Made by a program: the position numbers and the translations under genes. Below the pieces are notes generated by a model. It did no database searches. It saw nothing but the letters and a program-made list of their open reading frames with translations, and was not told the origin of the DNA. This document shows, one piece after another, positions 38,801 through 48,587 of a DNA stretch of 64,000 bases. Source of the DNA: Flammula alnicola (lineage: Eukaryota > Basidiomycota > Agaricomycetes > Agaricales > Strophariaceae); assembly GCA_015499995.1 (NCBI GenBank), contig JADNRV010000116.1, forward strand, positions 106,862 to 170,861, in the 5' to 3' direction. Positions within the stretch are counted from its first letter, which is position 1. Each line of letters starts with the position of its first letter.

Positions 38801-39456
38801 ATCAGAGTCTTCCGCTAAGCCTCGACAACACGTAGTTTCGTACAACTGATGTATTACGTATCCGCACTCTGCGGGGGAGGCTCGCTTCGCCATATGAGTA
38901 GCGAGACAATTGTACATCACAGTTCAGAGATAGACCTATTGATTTCATCTAGTATCTACACAGAATCTACTTGCCTGCATAATCATAGACGTTAACGCGG
39001 GACGGCACGGGTCGGCAATGGCAAAAGCTCTGCAGCCATGAAGTCCAAAAGTACCACTTTTTTTCTACAATCCTGTAACGTTAAAAATTGTCTACCTAAT
39101 TCCAAGTTTTCTAACGAAGAAAGTTTGAGAAAGTTATGGGACATTTACGAAATTTTCTGATGGGATTTGCACGTGTCAATTTGTTTGTCCGCCCTTTCAC
39201 CTTTAGTCATGGATTGCTCGCGCAATTCTAAGGGACGGCAAAAGCCGTTTGGGGGGCCAAAGAACCTGTCAAGTGGCAAGGAAAGGGAACACCAAACATG
39301 TTAGTCGATCCTGAGAGGGTGTGCACTTAATGGTCAAGTTTGAGCGCTGAGCAGGGGTCGGTGATATACTTAAATGTGGTCGATTCTTCTGGAGACGTCA
39401 ACATCGTCCTGCAGATACAGCCAACATTAGCACACGACGGCCCACGTTATTTATCG
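38801..39456. other. Intergenic, no gene supported
   Basis: About 650 bases between the DUF2828 fragment and the rhodopsin-domain gene. The frame in front of 39457 stays open from an ATG at 39340, so the next gene may begin there. No other feature was seen. Confidence 0.5.
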
Positions 39457-40810
39457 ATGGGTCTGCCCCCACAAAACGCCCTCGTATGGAAAGGTTCGTC
39501 CACATTCTCCGCCAGTTTCAGTGATGATTCTTAACTAGTAACGCTTGGATCATCTTACTCTACTTAGTATGCATCACACTCCTTCACTTGCTATCCATCA
39601 GCTGTACCATCATTCGGATTGGACACCAATGTCGAATCGGTCATTTATGGTGGGATGACCACCTCGTCGGCATGATCGTGGTCGTAGATTGTATATACCT
39701 TATTACAATGTGGTTGAGACTCAAGAATGGCGGCAAGTGGTTCATTCATCGCTGCTCTAACATCTTGATGACGAAGTGCATCTTGAAGATCTTTCATGGA
39801 ACACACCGGGCCCCAATACATTCATGTATTCGGAATGGTTTGCGGGTTTTCTATATTATACGGTTCTTTGGTATGTGCCCTATTTCTTCCAACCCTCGGC
39901 TTCTTCGCTGACGCTCCTTCCACAACACAGGGTGTCTAGGATCTGTATCGCACTATCCGTCGCGAAGATATTTCTTCCCGGGCATCCATTTAGAAGATTG
40001 ACTTTCTATTTTATCGGTCTTCTATTCCTTTTCTATCTCACTAATATTCTCACTATGACCTTCTCTTGTCCGGGTTCGCCATGGTGGCAATTAAAATTCC
40101 AGAATTGCATGGCGTTTGCGAGTGGTGCCAGCATTGATACCGTTATCGGTGCTACTCGTGCGTGACCATACCTCCTATGAGGTATCTCGGTTGTTCATAT
40201 GTTTGTGATGTCCAGTGGATTTTACCGCAGATGCAATTCTCGTCATAGCCCCAGTCATGATGCTCTGGCGGATAAAGTTTCCTCCCAGCCAGCGCATCCT
40301 TATTTTGGCCCTCTTCTCGAGCAGCGTTCTGACGATTCTCGCATCTGCAATGTACTGCTCTGTGTGGTACGCAGCCGGCCGTCTAGGATCCGACTCTCAT
40401 TTAATTTTTACGATGATGGGCCAATTGCAGGTAATCAACTAGTAACCTCTAATCTCAATATATGAAGCTCATCTGTTGCGCATTAGGCTGCGGTTGGCTT
40501 GCTCACTTCCAACTTACTTGTGGTCGTCATGCTTATATATCGCAAGTTGCGCAAGAGTAATAGTAATGGAAATACACCAAGAGCGCCGGATCCGCTGGTC
40601 GAGGATGATGAGAACATCATCACATCCAGAGACCCCGCAAGCGATGAGGTCGACCCGAACCAATTCACAAGGACGTCGGTGCCATCGTATACCATCATTA
40701 CTCAGCTTTCTGAGTCCGCTGTCAATCCTGGATCATCGGAAAATTCTGAAAATTCTGATTTGTCGAGTGCCCTGCATTCAAGTCTAGGAAAGACGACATC
40801 TGAGGCCTGA
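39457..40810 (+). CDS. Fungal rhodopsin-domain integral membrane protein
   Basis: A seven-helix-type membrane protein of the fungal rhodopsin-domain family (no retinal or ligand implied). Visible helices include VCITLLHLLSISCTIIRI, the loop WWDDHLVGMIVVVDCIYLI, WFAGFLYYTVLW, FYFIGLLFLFYLTNIL, TADAILVIAPVMMLW, ILILALFSSSVLTILASAM and LLTSNLLVVVMLIYRKLRK. The cytoplasmic C-terminus is Ser-rich and ends GKTTSEA. Introns interrupt at about 39494, 39871, 40155 and 40431. Near 39730-39770 the frame must shift by one base between ITMWLRLKNGG and EDLSWNTPGPNTF, with a TAA nearby. I could not find a valid intron there, so this allele may be broken or the sequence may miss a base. A partial copy is at 47743-48087. 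The alternative start is 39340. Confidence 0.7.
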
Positions 40811-41283
40811 GGGCCGAAATGTCACTTCCTCCGAGTCGTCTTCAATGGATAGTCTCCCATAGTAGCACTTGAGGTTCATTTCGAATTCAATTTATCGTGC
40901 TAGGGATTGCTTCCGAGAGTTTCGACTTCCTTTCGGCTAAATCAAGCCTGTTGACATTTGAGAGTGTCGACACAGCGTCCTTCACTGCATTTTTGGTCTT
41001 CGGAATCCAGTTTCTGTACTCAAAGGGCGGGTACTATTTGGCAACTTGGAGAGGGTCGTACACCCTCGTCTGCCTCTGTTGCTGCCTCCGCCTGCGCCAT
41101 CTCAACTTCAACACCTCCATCAACACCATCATCGACATCGACATCCGTCATGACTGCCTTAACCTCAGTATTGTCATTTCAACTTGCCTTTTACTTCTTT
41201 CTTCGCTTTCATGCTCCCTTCTCACGGCGCTCGTTTCACTTTCACTTTCTCTTTTCATATACATCAATAAACAGTCGCACTAA
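40811..41283. other. Intergenic with pyrimidine-rich leader
   Basis: About 470 bases. The last 120 bases (41160-41280) are strongly C/T-rich, a common property of basidiomycete promoters and 5' leaders. Overlapping ORFs here are likely by-products of that composition. Confidence 0.5.
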
Positions 41284-41563
41284 CATGCCCTCTGCTTCTC
41301 TTCTCACCGGGCTGACAAAGCCCTCCTCGACGCACACCGAGCCTCTCCTCCTACACGCTACTCGTCTAGTAGGCCTAGCGACACAGGGCATCGCTACCTG
41401 GTGTCTCCTGTCGATTCCTAGTATGGAGTGGATGCCGTTCGGTGCCCTGCGATTTGGCGCTGTGAGTTGGAGGAGTACTCGTGATTGGTCAGAGATTGAC
41501 CAGAAGGTGTTTGGATTAGGGGCTGGTCTTTCTGTCCATCATGTCCTGCCCCGTCGATATTAA
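41284..41563 (+). CDS. Small hypothetical protein
   Basis: Not recognised. The ATG at 41284 follows a C/T-rich leader and opens a frame with LLLHATRLVGLATQGIATW, a mildly hydrophobic helix, and EWMPFGALRFGA. A possible 42-nt intron (donor GTGAGT, acceptor GACCAG) is a multiple of three, so the frame stays open with or without splicing, ending HHVLPRRY. Product is 79 or 93 residues. Leader plus intron signals give moderate support. It could be an organelle-targeted protein given the basic ends and single hydrophobic stretch, but that is only a guess. Confidence 0.35.
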
Positions 41564-42064
41564 TGACACTGAATGAGTCGTTGAATACCTCCATTCATCA
41601 TAAATATCACCAATGGAATAGACGGTGTTGACGACCGCAGAAAAGAAGACCTGAGTTTGGAACAGCCTGCATCGTCTGTCTTCTCCTTCCAACTTTAAGT
41701 AAGTATCCCACTCGCTGCTTAAGCAACCTAGGAATATATGCGTGACTATCCGGCACCTCTGTTTTTCTATACGACTCAGAAGTCAAGTCAAACAGCAGAC
41801 CTATTCACTCTGTCGAATCACTTCACCTCTCGCGACGAATCGATTTGCATGCGCCCCGCGACTTGCTTATTGTATCAGGCAGTAGACATAGCATGTTTTA
41901 ACAGCTATCGAGGGTGTGACTAAATCTTCCTACATGCGGCAGAACGGCGCTGCGATAGAACACCTCGTGGGTGTGCGGATGAATCCATCAGCTTCTATTA
42001 AGCGCCCAAGCCCAAGATATAACCTCGATCGCAACCACTGCACACCTCGCCCCATTCGATAATC
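41564..42064. other. Intergenic, nothing supported
   Basis: About 500 bases leading to the next plus-strand gene. No ORF or repeat of note. Confidence 0.5.
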
Positions 42065-42804
42065 ATGCCACGATTCACCGTAAGTCTGCCTATTCTCCCA
42101 ACTTTGATATCAATAGTACTTGAACATCAAACATTCCTCTGATCTTTGCTTACCCTTAGGATGACGGGCCCCTCGCCCAATACTTCGCTGAGTATCCTTC
42201 ATTCGTCCCTAATCCCAATAAATCAGCGACAAGCGAATTCAACCGCATGTGCAAAGTCATCCATCTGGCGCCACGCAGTGACGCCAAAGAAGCAGCCCGT
42301 GCCGCCTTCAAGGATGCGTTAACCCAAGAGTTCAATGAAATCTACGGTACGGAGATCAACAGCCTCGCTTCTTGGCAAACACTCTGTGCACGAATCGGCA
42401 TCTCACCCATCCCCACGACTTTAGAAGAATGTCGGCAGGTAAGTGGCATGTTTGTGCTTTTAAAGTCTTACTGAAACCGCGTACTGCACAATACTTAGAT
42501 CGTTATGAACACCCACGTCAACCTGGTTGACCTAACTACCGGATCCGGCACCATCCAGATCTTCCAATCCGTCCAGGAATTAAGCCAATACACGATCGAG
42601 AACCGGAAGTTCTTTCCCAGCGAAAATGCCCATGCCGGAGACCTCCTCCGCTATCTCCTCCGCCACATCTTCAATCCTGGAATGGATTCGGACCGGGGTG
42701 CATCAAGAAATTTGAGAGGAAGAGGAGGAAGAGGAAGAGGAGGAAGAAGCGGTAGAGGTAGAGGCAGAAGAAGGACGGGTAGTAGAGGGAGTCGACAGAG
42801 CTGA
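42065..42804 (+). CDS. Conserved-type small basidiomycete protein with RGG-rich tail
   Basis: Function unknown. Three exons: MPRFT, then DDGPLAQYFAEYPSFVPNP through SEFNRMCKVIHL to LASWQTLCARIGISPIP, then NTHVNLVDLTTGSG to NRKFFPSENAHAGDLLRYLL. These blocks have the look of a short agaricomycete protein family known to me only as hypothetical: a tyrosine/phenylalanine-rich start, a helical middle, and a short HVNLVDL strand. Unusually, the C-terminus is an arginine/glycine tail of about 30 residues (RGRGGRGRGGRSGRGRGRRR), which in other proteins binds RNA or is arginine-methylated. A fragment of this gene's 3' part is fused to a rhodopsin fragment at 48088-48250. Confidence 0.7.
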
Positions 42805-43430
42805 TTCAGAGCTCGCTGAAGCAGAAATGGCCCAAGAAAAGGATTAATAATGAAAGATACGACATAATATCGAGTTTCGAATTTTGAACAATTTTGTTCA
42901 ATGGCTGCACGTACAGACTCTAAAGGTCGGAATTAATAATTAAGCACAATGATTATACAAGCATTCAAAGAAATACGACTTCATTATCTTGACCGACGGT
43001 CGTGTTCTCGATACGCCGACTGTCGGTCAAGATAATGAAGTCGTTAGGACAGTATCGACGATGCCAACCATCATAACCAATTGGCTGGAGCATTACGTTT
43101 GGTTGAGACTGACGCCATAGAGCCTAAGAAGGAGGGTTGGCGCAATTAAACGGGTATGAGATGGCTGAAAGGACATACGCGATATCGAAGAGGAACCAAC
43201 GACCGAACGTTCCTTTGAGCATCTTGGCACACCTCCATTCAGAGAAAATCTCGGAAAGTTTAGAACGAAAAAATATTTATGATGCGGGCGGCGTACCTTT
43301 GAAATGCGATTCCTTCATGAGTTCCGCAGACAGGTCTTTGTGCGGCCAGACCCCTTCCTTCTTACACAGAGTTCTTTTCAATATCAGGGTATTAGAAGCT
43401 TTGAGATCGGCTTTTTATTGCAGAAACGTC
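42805..43430. other. Intergenic with perfect hairpin
   Basis: About 600 bases. Contains the 23-bp perfect hairpin at 42975-43044. From about 43388 to 43426 the sequence matches 53592-53632, the region downstream of the intact DUF2828 gene, and leads into the DUF2828 pseudogene. Confidence 0.6.
42975..43044. repeat. Perfect 23-bp inverted repeat with 24-nt loop
   Basis: Left arm ACGACTTCATTATCTTGACCGAC at 42975-42997 (ACGACTTC...TTGACCGAC) is exactly complementary to 43022-43044. The loop is 24 nt. The hairpin would be very stable in RNA or DNA. It lies just past the 3' end of the RGG-tailed gene. Confidence 0.85.
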
Positions 43431-46385
43431 CTTCACGGGCTGGTCAGCAAAGAGGCGGCGATGGCGATATAGAGAGCGCGGAACTTGGGATGTGAGAGCT
43501 TGGCGACGAGGCGCTGTCTTGGTACTTGGTTTTGCGTTTAGCTTCTGCCGTTGCTTTTGCCCTGCCGTTCATCAGCAAACCTTGATTTTTCCCATAGCCT
43601 GTCATAGTGTTCCTTTTGCGGCCATAGTATCCCATAGTGCCATAGCAATGACAGGGCGCTACGTAGCACTTTAGCATGCTATGCCCCTTACTCAAATATC
43701 TATACAGTCGTTTCCAGTATCGTAAGATCGACTACAGAGCATTATAATAAGAGGCTCTCGCCAAGTAAACAAATTCATGCAACGCGCATATGCTCATGTC
43801 CTATCACGTGAGATGTTGATGTCCGCAAATAGAAATTTGTGGACTCAAACGAAATTCAATCTTTCCTTCTCCCACCATGCACCAGTCCACCGTCAAAGTT
43901 GCCCACCAACTTCCACAACATCCTAGAGTGCCATTCACCTCATCCTCCGTTGTACTCTACCCTGTCTGTCGCCATCCCCCTTACACCTTGGTTAACACCC
44001 AATAACGTCTCAGTGAAGATCAACATCATTGCTTCTCCTGTCAGGCAAATACCACCCGTCACCGCGCCATTGCATGGCAAAGTACGACTAAGGCTCGTAC
44101 TCATCGCCTCAGTTCCTGCTGACGCCCCATTTAACCCCAGATTCCTGCCATGCAACCATATCTCTCGGTACATGGTACGTGTTCTCCTCTCCTCCTCGCC
44201 CTCGAAGACCTTGCGCTGTTGTTATCGACCATAGGATAGGTTTTGAGGCATAGACGGATGAAGAAGGATGAGAATTGGTGTGCGTAAGGTTCGTTAATGG
44301 TCCTGGAGATGGTGTCAAGAACGTCGAAGCCTGACGACGTGGAGAGCTGAGGTTAGGCCTGCATCCCCCAGCTTGTTCGTATGCCTAGCCAGTGACCCGC
44401 AAATCAGCACCGCCCACCTTCGATCGACCGGAGAACTGAATTAGCCACCACACGCCCAGTGCATGTCAGCCAATGTATGTTGTCTCTCTCATCACCTCCT
44501 CGCACACTGACGACCCAAACTCTCGCCAGTCTCTGCCGGCAACGCCGTATCATATCCGACTGGCTGCTGACCACCTCCGTCCAAGCTGCATCTCGTGCCC
44601 GTGGCTTGAGACGAAGGCCTCTGCCTCTCGCAGCTGGTTGAACAACCCATCGCTGAACCCCTCCCATCACTGTGGACGTGGAGCTCGGCCCCAGCCCACC
44701 ATGTCGCCCCTACGAAAGCCACGAGGAACCCCAGAAATGCACGACAAATGACGGTGGCTTGTCGTCGCTACTGCGGGTCACCGGCAAGCCACACGGCCAC
44801 CGAATGCAGTGACCCCAAACCCGTTCCCAGTTTTATTCCTCGCTATAGCATTACTGACAATGGATTGTGTGTAGACCTCGTCAGCCAGTTCACCAGGTCC
44901 TTGCGACGCCGATGCCAGGCCCACTCGCTCCACCGCCTACTGCGTTCGTGCCTGCCCTGCCTCCTGTCCCACGTTTGACGACGGCGCAACAACTCCGTCC
45001 TGCAAATATCAACCTCGGTCTTACCGCGACTGCGCAAAAGCATGCTGGCAATGCAAACCTGTCGCACAGACATTGGCTCACGCCAGGGGCTTGTCTGAGT
45101 CGAGTACCCCGAGCGGAGGGGCACGAGAAGAGGAAGAAGACCACCGGGTAAGTGGCAACCCACCCCCTACATTGCTGCTAACCCCCAATATCCACTTTTC
45201 ATGCAAAAACTGCCCCTCCAGCTACCGAAACAGCGTGACAACACCCCCAACATCCCCAAAACAGTGCAGCGGCGACGCGATAGGGCCCGGTGACGAGGGG
45301 AGAGCCACCAGGTACATGGGAACCCACTTTGTATGATGTAGCTAACCCCCAACCCCCGTTTTCAGCAGCAGGCAGGGCTTGAGGCAATTTCCTCGCCCTT
45401 TCTCTTCTGCGCTAATGTGTGACGCTCGACACTCAACCGACCACTGGCACGGCCCATCTGCACCTAAACGGCCACCGAAGCCAGAACAACACACCAACAC
45501 CGCACGAACGCACCCGTATCGGTGTTGCTCAGTGGTGCCGCAATAATGAGCGCGCTGGTGGTCTCGACTGATGTACTAACCCCACGGCTGCCGCGTTGAC
45601 TATGCAGGCTAGTATTTAAATATGTATTCGGTAGTTCAAATATATTACTACACTGTTAGCTATCATTTAGAGAACTGCAAGTCTAATATGCTATGATTGA
45701 GTGCAAAAGGCCCTGCAGAGGAAGCCCAGCATACTGCTGTGAAGAGATGACGTGATGCTACATAGCAATCCATAGCACGCCATAGTGCCCAGCCCCGTCT
45801 ATATATAAACGTGAGAACGCTATGTACAACTACAGATTCGGTACCCTATGCTATGAGACTATGGCACTATATAGTGCTCGGCAGCACTCTGCCGCGTCCC
45901 CCGGGTTTGCTGATGTTGGCTCGCCGGGCAACTTCAAGGTGAGAGGCAGGAGTTCCGGCCTTTGCGGTCTTGTACCGGCCATAGGTGAATGGGGAAGGAG
46001 GGCAATGAAGGAACTCAGAGGGTGGCGAATGTCGCTGAGCTCATCGACAGTTGCGAGTGCGAGGATATTGAGGAGATCCTTCCAATAACCGTAAGACATG
46101 GCACGAAACCCAGACCGCCTCGACTAAGATGAAGGTTGGAGATGGTAGTCCGGGGATGGTTGTCGTATAGCCATCCGAACGCGCGATAGAAAAGTTCCTT
46201 GTCGCCCACCCCATGGTGGATGCTCCGCAAATTCCAGATTCTGATTAGACGAAGCGTCAGATCGGAGTCCTCCTGCCATGCCTTGTTGAGATACAGTCTG
46301 ACGTGCAGGCCAAATGTGTGCTGGTACTTACAAGCTATTGAACCGAGGACATCTGGGAAATGGTTGAACTTGGAAGGCGTCCGCG
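43431..46385 (-). pseudogene. DUF2828 pseudogene, internally deleted and split by a transposon
   Basis: Two blocks match the intact gene at 53820-56024 on the minus strand: 43431-43569 matches about 55122-55272, and 45916-46385 matches about 55270-55720. Between them sits the TIR-bounded element at 43570-45915; removing it restores co-linearity to the base apart from a 2-base TT overlap. Recognisable pieces include HGVGDKELFYRAFGWLYD and YWKDLLNILALATVDELS. The C-terminal half, including the metal-binding segment, is missing: its place is taken by sequence from downstream of the intact gene, so an earlier deletion joined the 3' flank to the middle of the gene. Small frameshifts also occur. 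It is clearly non-functional. Confidence 0.85.
43570..45915. mobile_element. 2.35-kb non-autonomous DNA transposon with 12-bp terminal inverted repeats
   Basis: The ends CATCAGCAAACC (43570-43581) and GGTTTGCTGATG (45904-45915) are exact inverted repeats. They coincide with the point at which the flanking DUF2828 pseudogene is interrupted. Flanks read ...GCCGTT and TTGGCTC..., so the target duplication is at most 2 bases (TT). Both subterminal zones (43600-43680 and 45690-45870) carry many CATAG/CTATG words in both orientations, typical of transposase-binding arrays. The GC-rich interior has only short overlapping ORFs and a degenerate direct repeat (about 45138-45190 and 45300-45358, both with GAACCCAC/TAACCCCCAA-type words). 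Short duplication plus subterminal repeats suggests a CACTA-like type, though the end is not CACTA; superfamily is unassigned. Confidence 0.8.
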
Positions 46386-46528
46386 TCCAGAGTCAGACTC
46401 CAGATTCCAGGACAGATGTCGATTGTATCACGTGGGCCTCCCTGGACCGATTGTCTGAGTCAACGAACAGTGCACGGTCATGTTGTTTACAGTGGCACTT
46501 CTCTCCTGGTTCTCTCTAGCGGCTAGCC

Positions 46529-47690
46529 ATGTCCCTCTCACTCAATTGCTTGATTCTCGGTGACGACCCAAAGCAGATGTTTACTATCGAAATTCCACAG
46601 ACCAGAAATGTCAGCATACTCAAAGACCTGATCCGGAAGAACAACCCGTCCTCGTTGGGCAAGGTTGACGTAAAGCACATCGACCTATGGAAGGTCTCCT
46701 TCCTTCTGGATGATCTCGAAACAGAACTTAAAAGCGTTAAGCTCAGTGACTATCCGGAGTTGTCACCACCTGGCAAGAAATTATCATCATTTTTCAAGGA
46801 TGTCCCGGATGATCATCTGCACGTCATTACAAAGGTGCCTGGTATGCTGCAATAATCTCCTCTTTCAAACCACTTTTGACGCATCCAGAAGTCATCCATG
46901 CAGTCTCAGCTCTTGATCCCACGCAAATTCTCTCGCTCAATTGCTTTATTCTCGGTGACGACCCGGATCGGATGTTTACTATCGAAATTCCACAGACCAG
47001 AAATGTCAGCATACTCAAAGACCTGATCAAGGAGAAGAACCCATCCTCGTTGGGCAACATCGACATGAAGAACATCGACCTCTGGAAGGTCTCCTTTCCC
47101 ATAGATGACCTCACTTCGAAGACTCCCACAACCCTTGGATCTAAGTTGAGACCACAGAAGTTGCTGTCAGAGCTTTTCTCTGTCGGGCTGGATATTAATT
47201 GTATCCATGTCGTCGCGCGTGTTCCAGGCATAGGTTGAGTACTATATTGACTCAAGTTGAAATTTTCCGCCAAGGCGCACCGTCTCCTAATTCATGGGCC
47301 CCGCCATCTGCTTATAAATTCCCGATAGCATCTACCAACCACTTAGTCCAGGATCGACAGAACTTTTGCAGCCAGCGAAAGTCTGAAGCCCCTTCAAATG
47401 GAGGGAATCCTCAAACGTTCCTCGACAGGCAAAACAAGGACAGTACATACATTCCATGTAATCGGCCCTACGGTCGCGCCACGGCTTTACCGGTAACTCT
47501 GCTCCATCCCATTTTCGGAGAATTCGTCGACGACTGCAAAGACTACGTGCTGATGCCTGATGATGTCAAAATGACTGATTTCTGTACGCATCAGGATCGG
47601 ACATTTATAGAGATAGTCCCCCCTCTTATGCCAACTCGTTACAGGAACTTGCTTTGGTGTAACCCTACTGTATTTTTGTCTTGTCTATAA
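46529..47690 (+). CDS. Crinkler (CRN)-like protein with duplicated N-terminal domain
   Basis: Three exons (46529-46841, 46889-47233, 47275-47690) join in phase to give 357 residues. Exon 1 encodes a Crinkler-type ubiquitin-like N-domain: SLSLNCLILGDDP, MFTIEIPQTRNVSILKDLI, IDLWKVSF, and DHLHVITKVPG. Exon 2 repeats it: ILSLNCFILGDDP, the same IEIPQTRNV block, IDLWKVSFPIDDL and CIHVVARVPG. Each copy ends at the VPG where CRN proteins normally pass into their C-terminal module. Exon 3 gives a Pro-rich linker and a segment with RATALPVTLLHPIFGEFVDD, resembling C-terminal parts of fungal CRN-like proteins, but it is short, so the effector end may be truncated by the rearranged block at 47743. CRN proteins are nuclear or secreted effectors in oomycetes; in saprobic fungi their role is open. 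Confidence 0.75.
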
Positions 47691-47742
47691 CATAGGTTAG
47701 CAATACATGCCACGCCGCCACAGTCAAGCTTGAAGCTTTCCA

Positions 47743-48273
47743 TTGAAGATTGACTTTCTATTTTATCGCCGGTCTTCTATTCCTATTCTATCTCACCGAC
47801 ATCCTTACTGAGCTTCTCCTGTCCGGGTTCGCCATGGTGGCAATTAAAATGCCAGAATTGCGTGGCGTTTGCGAGTGGTGCCTGCATCGATACTGTTGTC
47901 GGTGCTACTCCTCCGTGACCCCATCTCCTATGAGATATTTCGCTTGTTCATACCTCTGTGATGTCCAGTGGATTTTGCTGCAGATGTAATTCTCGTCATA
48001 GCGCCAGTCACGATGCTCTGGCGGATAAAGTTTCCTCCCAGCCAGCGCATCCTTATTTTGGCCCTCTTCTCGAGCGGCATTCTGACGATCCTCCGCTATC
48101 TCCTCCGCCACATCTTCAACCCTGGAATGGATTCGGATCGGGGTGCATCAAGAAATCAGAGAGGAGGAAGAGGAAGAGGCGGTAGTGGTGGAGGCAGCCT
48201 GCAGAGGAGGAAGTGGAAGCTGTCCGAGTTGAAAGCTGTTGAAAGACTCGGAGAGTTATGGACTCGAACTTGA
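47743..48273 (+). pseudogene. Chimeric block: rhodopsin-domain fragment fused to RGG-gene fragment
   Basis: 47743-48087 matches about 39995-40338 of the rhodopsin-domain gene (starting GATTGACTTTCTATTTTATC and including RRPP-free helix DNA for ILILALFSSG), with small indels. At about 48088 it switches to about 42645-42760 of the RGG-tailed gene (CTCCGCTATCTCCTCCGCC, then the GMDSDRGASRN segment and a shortened Gly/Arg tail). A frame from 47968 is open across the junction, giving ILTILRYLLRHIFNPGMDSD, and ends at 48273 with a stop. Neither parent is complete, and no start or splice context supports expression, so I call it a pseudogene; a novel fused ORF is possible. Confidence 0.75.
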
Positions 48274-48587
48274 ACATCATTACTTAATCATTCCCTCACA
48301 CGGCGGCAGATTGTCTACCTTAAATTGTCCCTTTCGACTCTCATCAAGCAACTGTACTTAGGAGCACGGTACCCCGAGTACTAAGATGGTAAGCTGTCCA
48401 TCTGGCAAAAACTCTCCCGTCGTGAGTTATTGAAGTACAGCCATATTTAATTAATCTCTAGTAGTAATGATTTTCCTTCGTCCTGGCACTCTGCGTACTT
48501 GGAATAGGGCGGTGGCCTGTATTTATAGACCTTGTGTGGGACTACTTAAGATAGCTGCTGTGGCGCGGGTGCCATGCATTCCCCACA
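48274..48587. other. Intergenic, nothing supported
   Basis: About 310 bases upstream of the F-box-like gene, presumably its promoter. No distinct elements seen. Confidence 0.5.

Noticed and set aside
40897..41283. Hydrophobic 128-codon ORF
   Set aside because: It spans the C/T-rich leader of the following gene; hydrophobicity follows from T-rich codons.
43839..45400. Many overlapping ORFs in the GC-rich 44-45 kb interval
   Set aside because: They lie inside the TIR-bounded element, overlap in all frames and show no transposase or other motif; high GC with few stops explains them.
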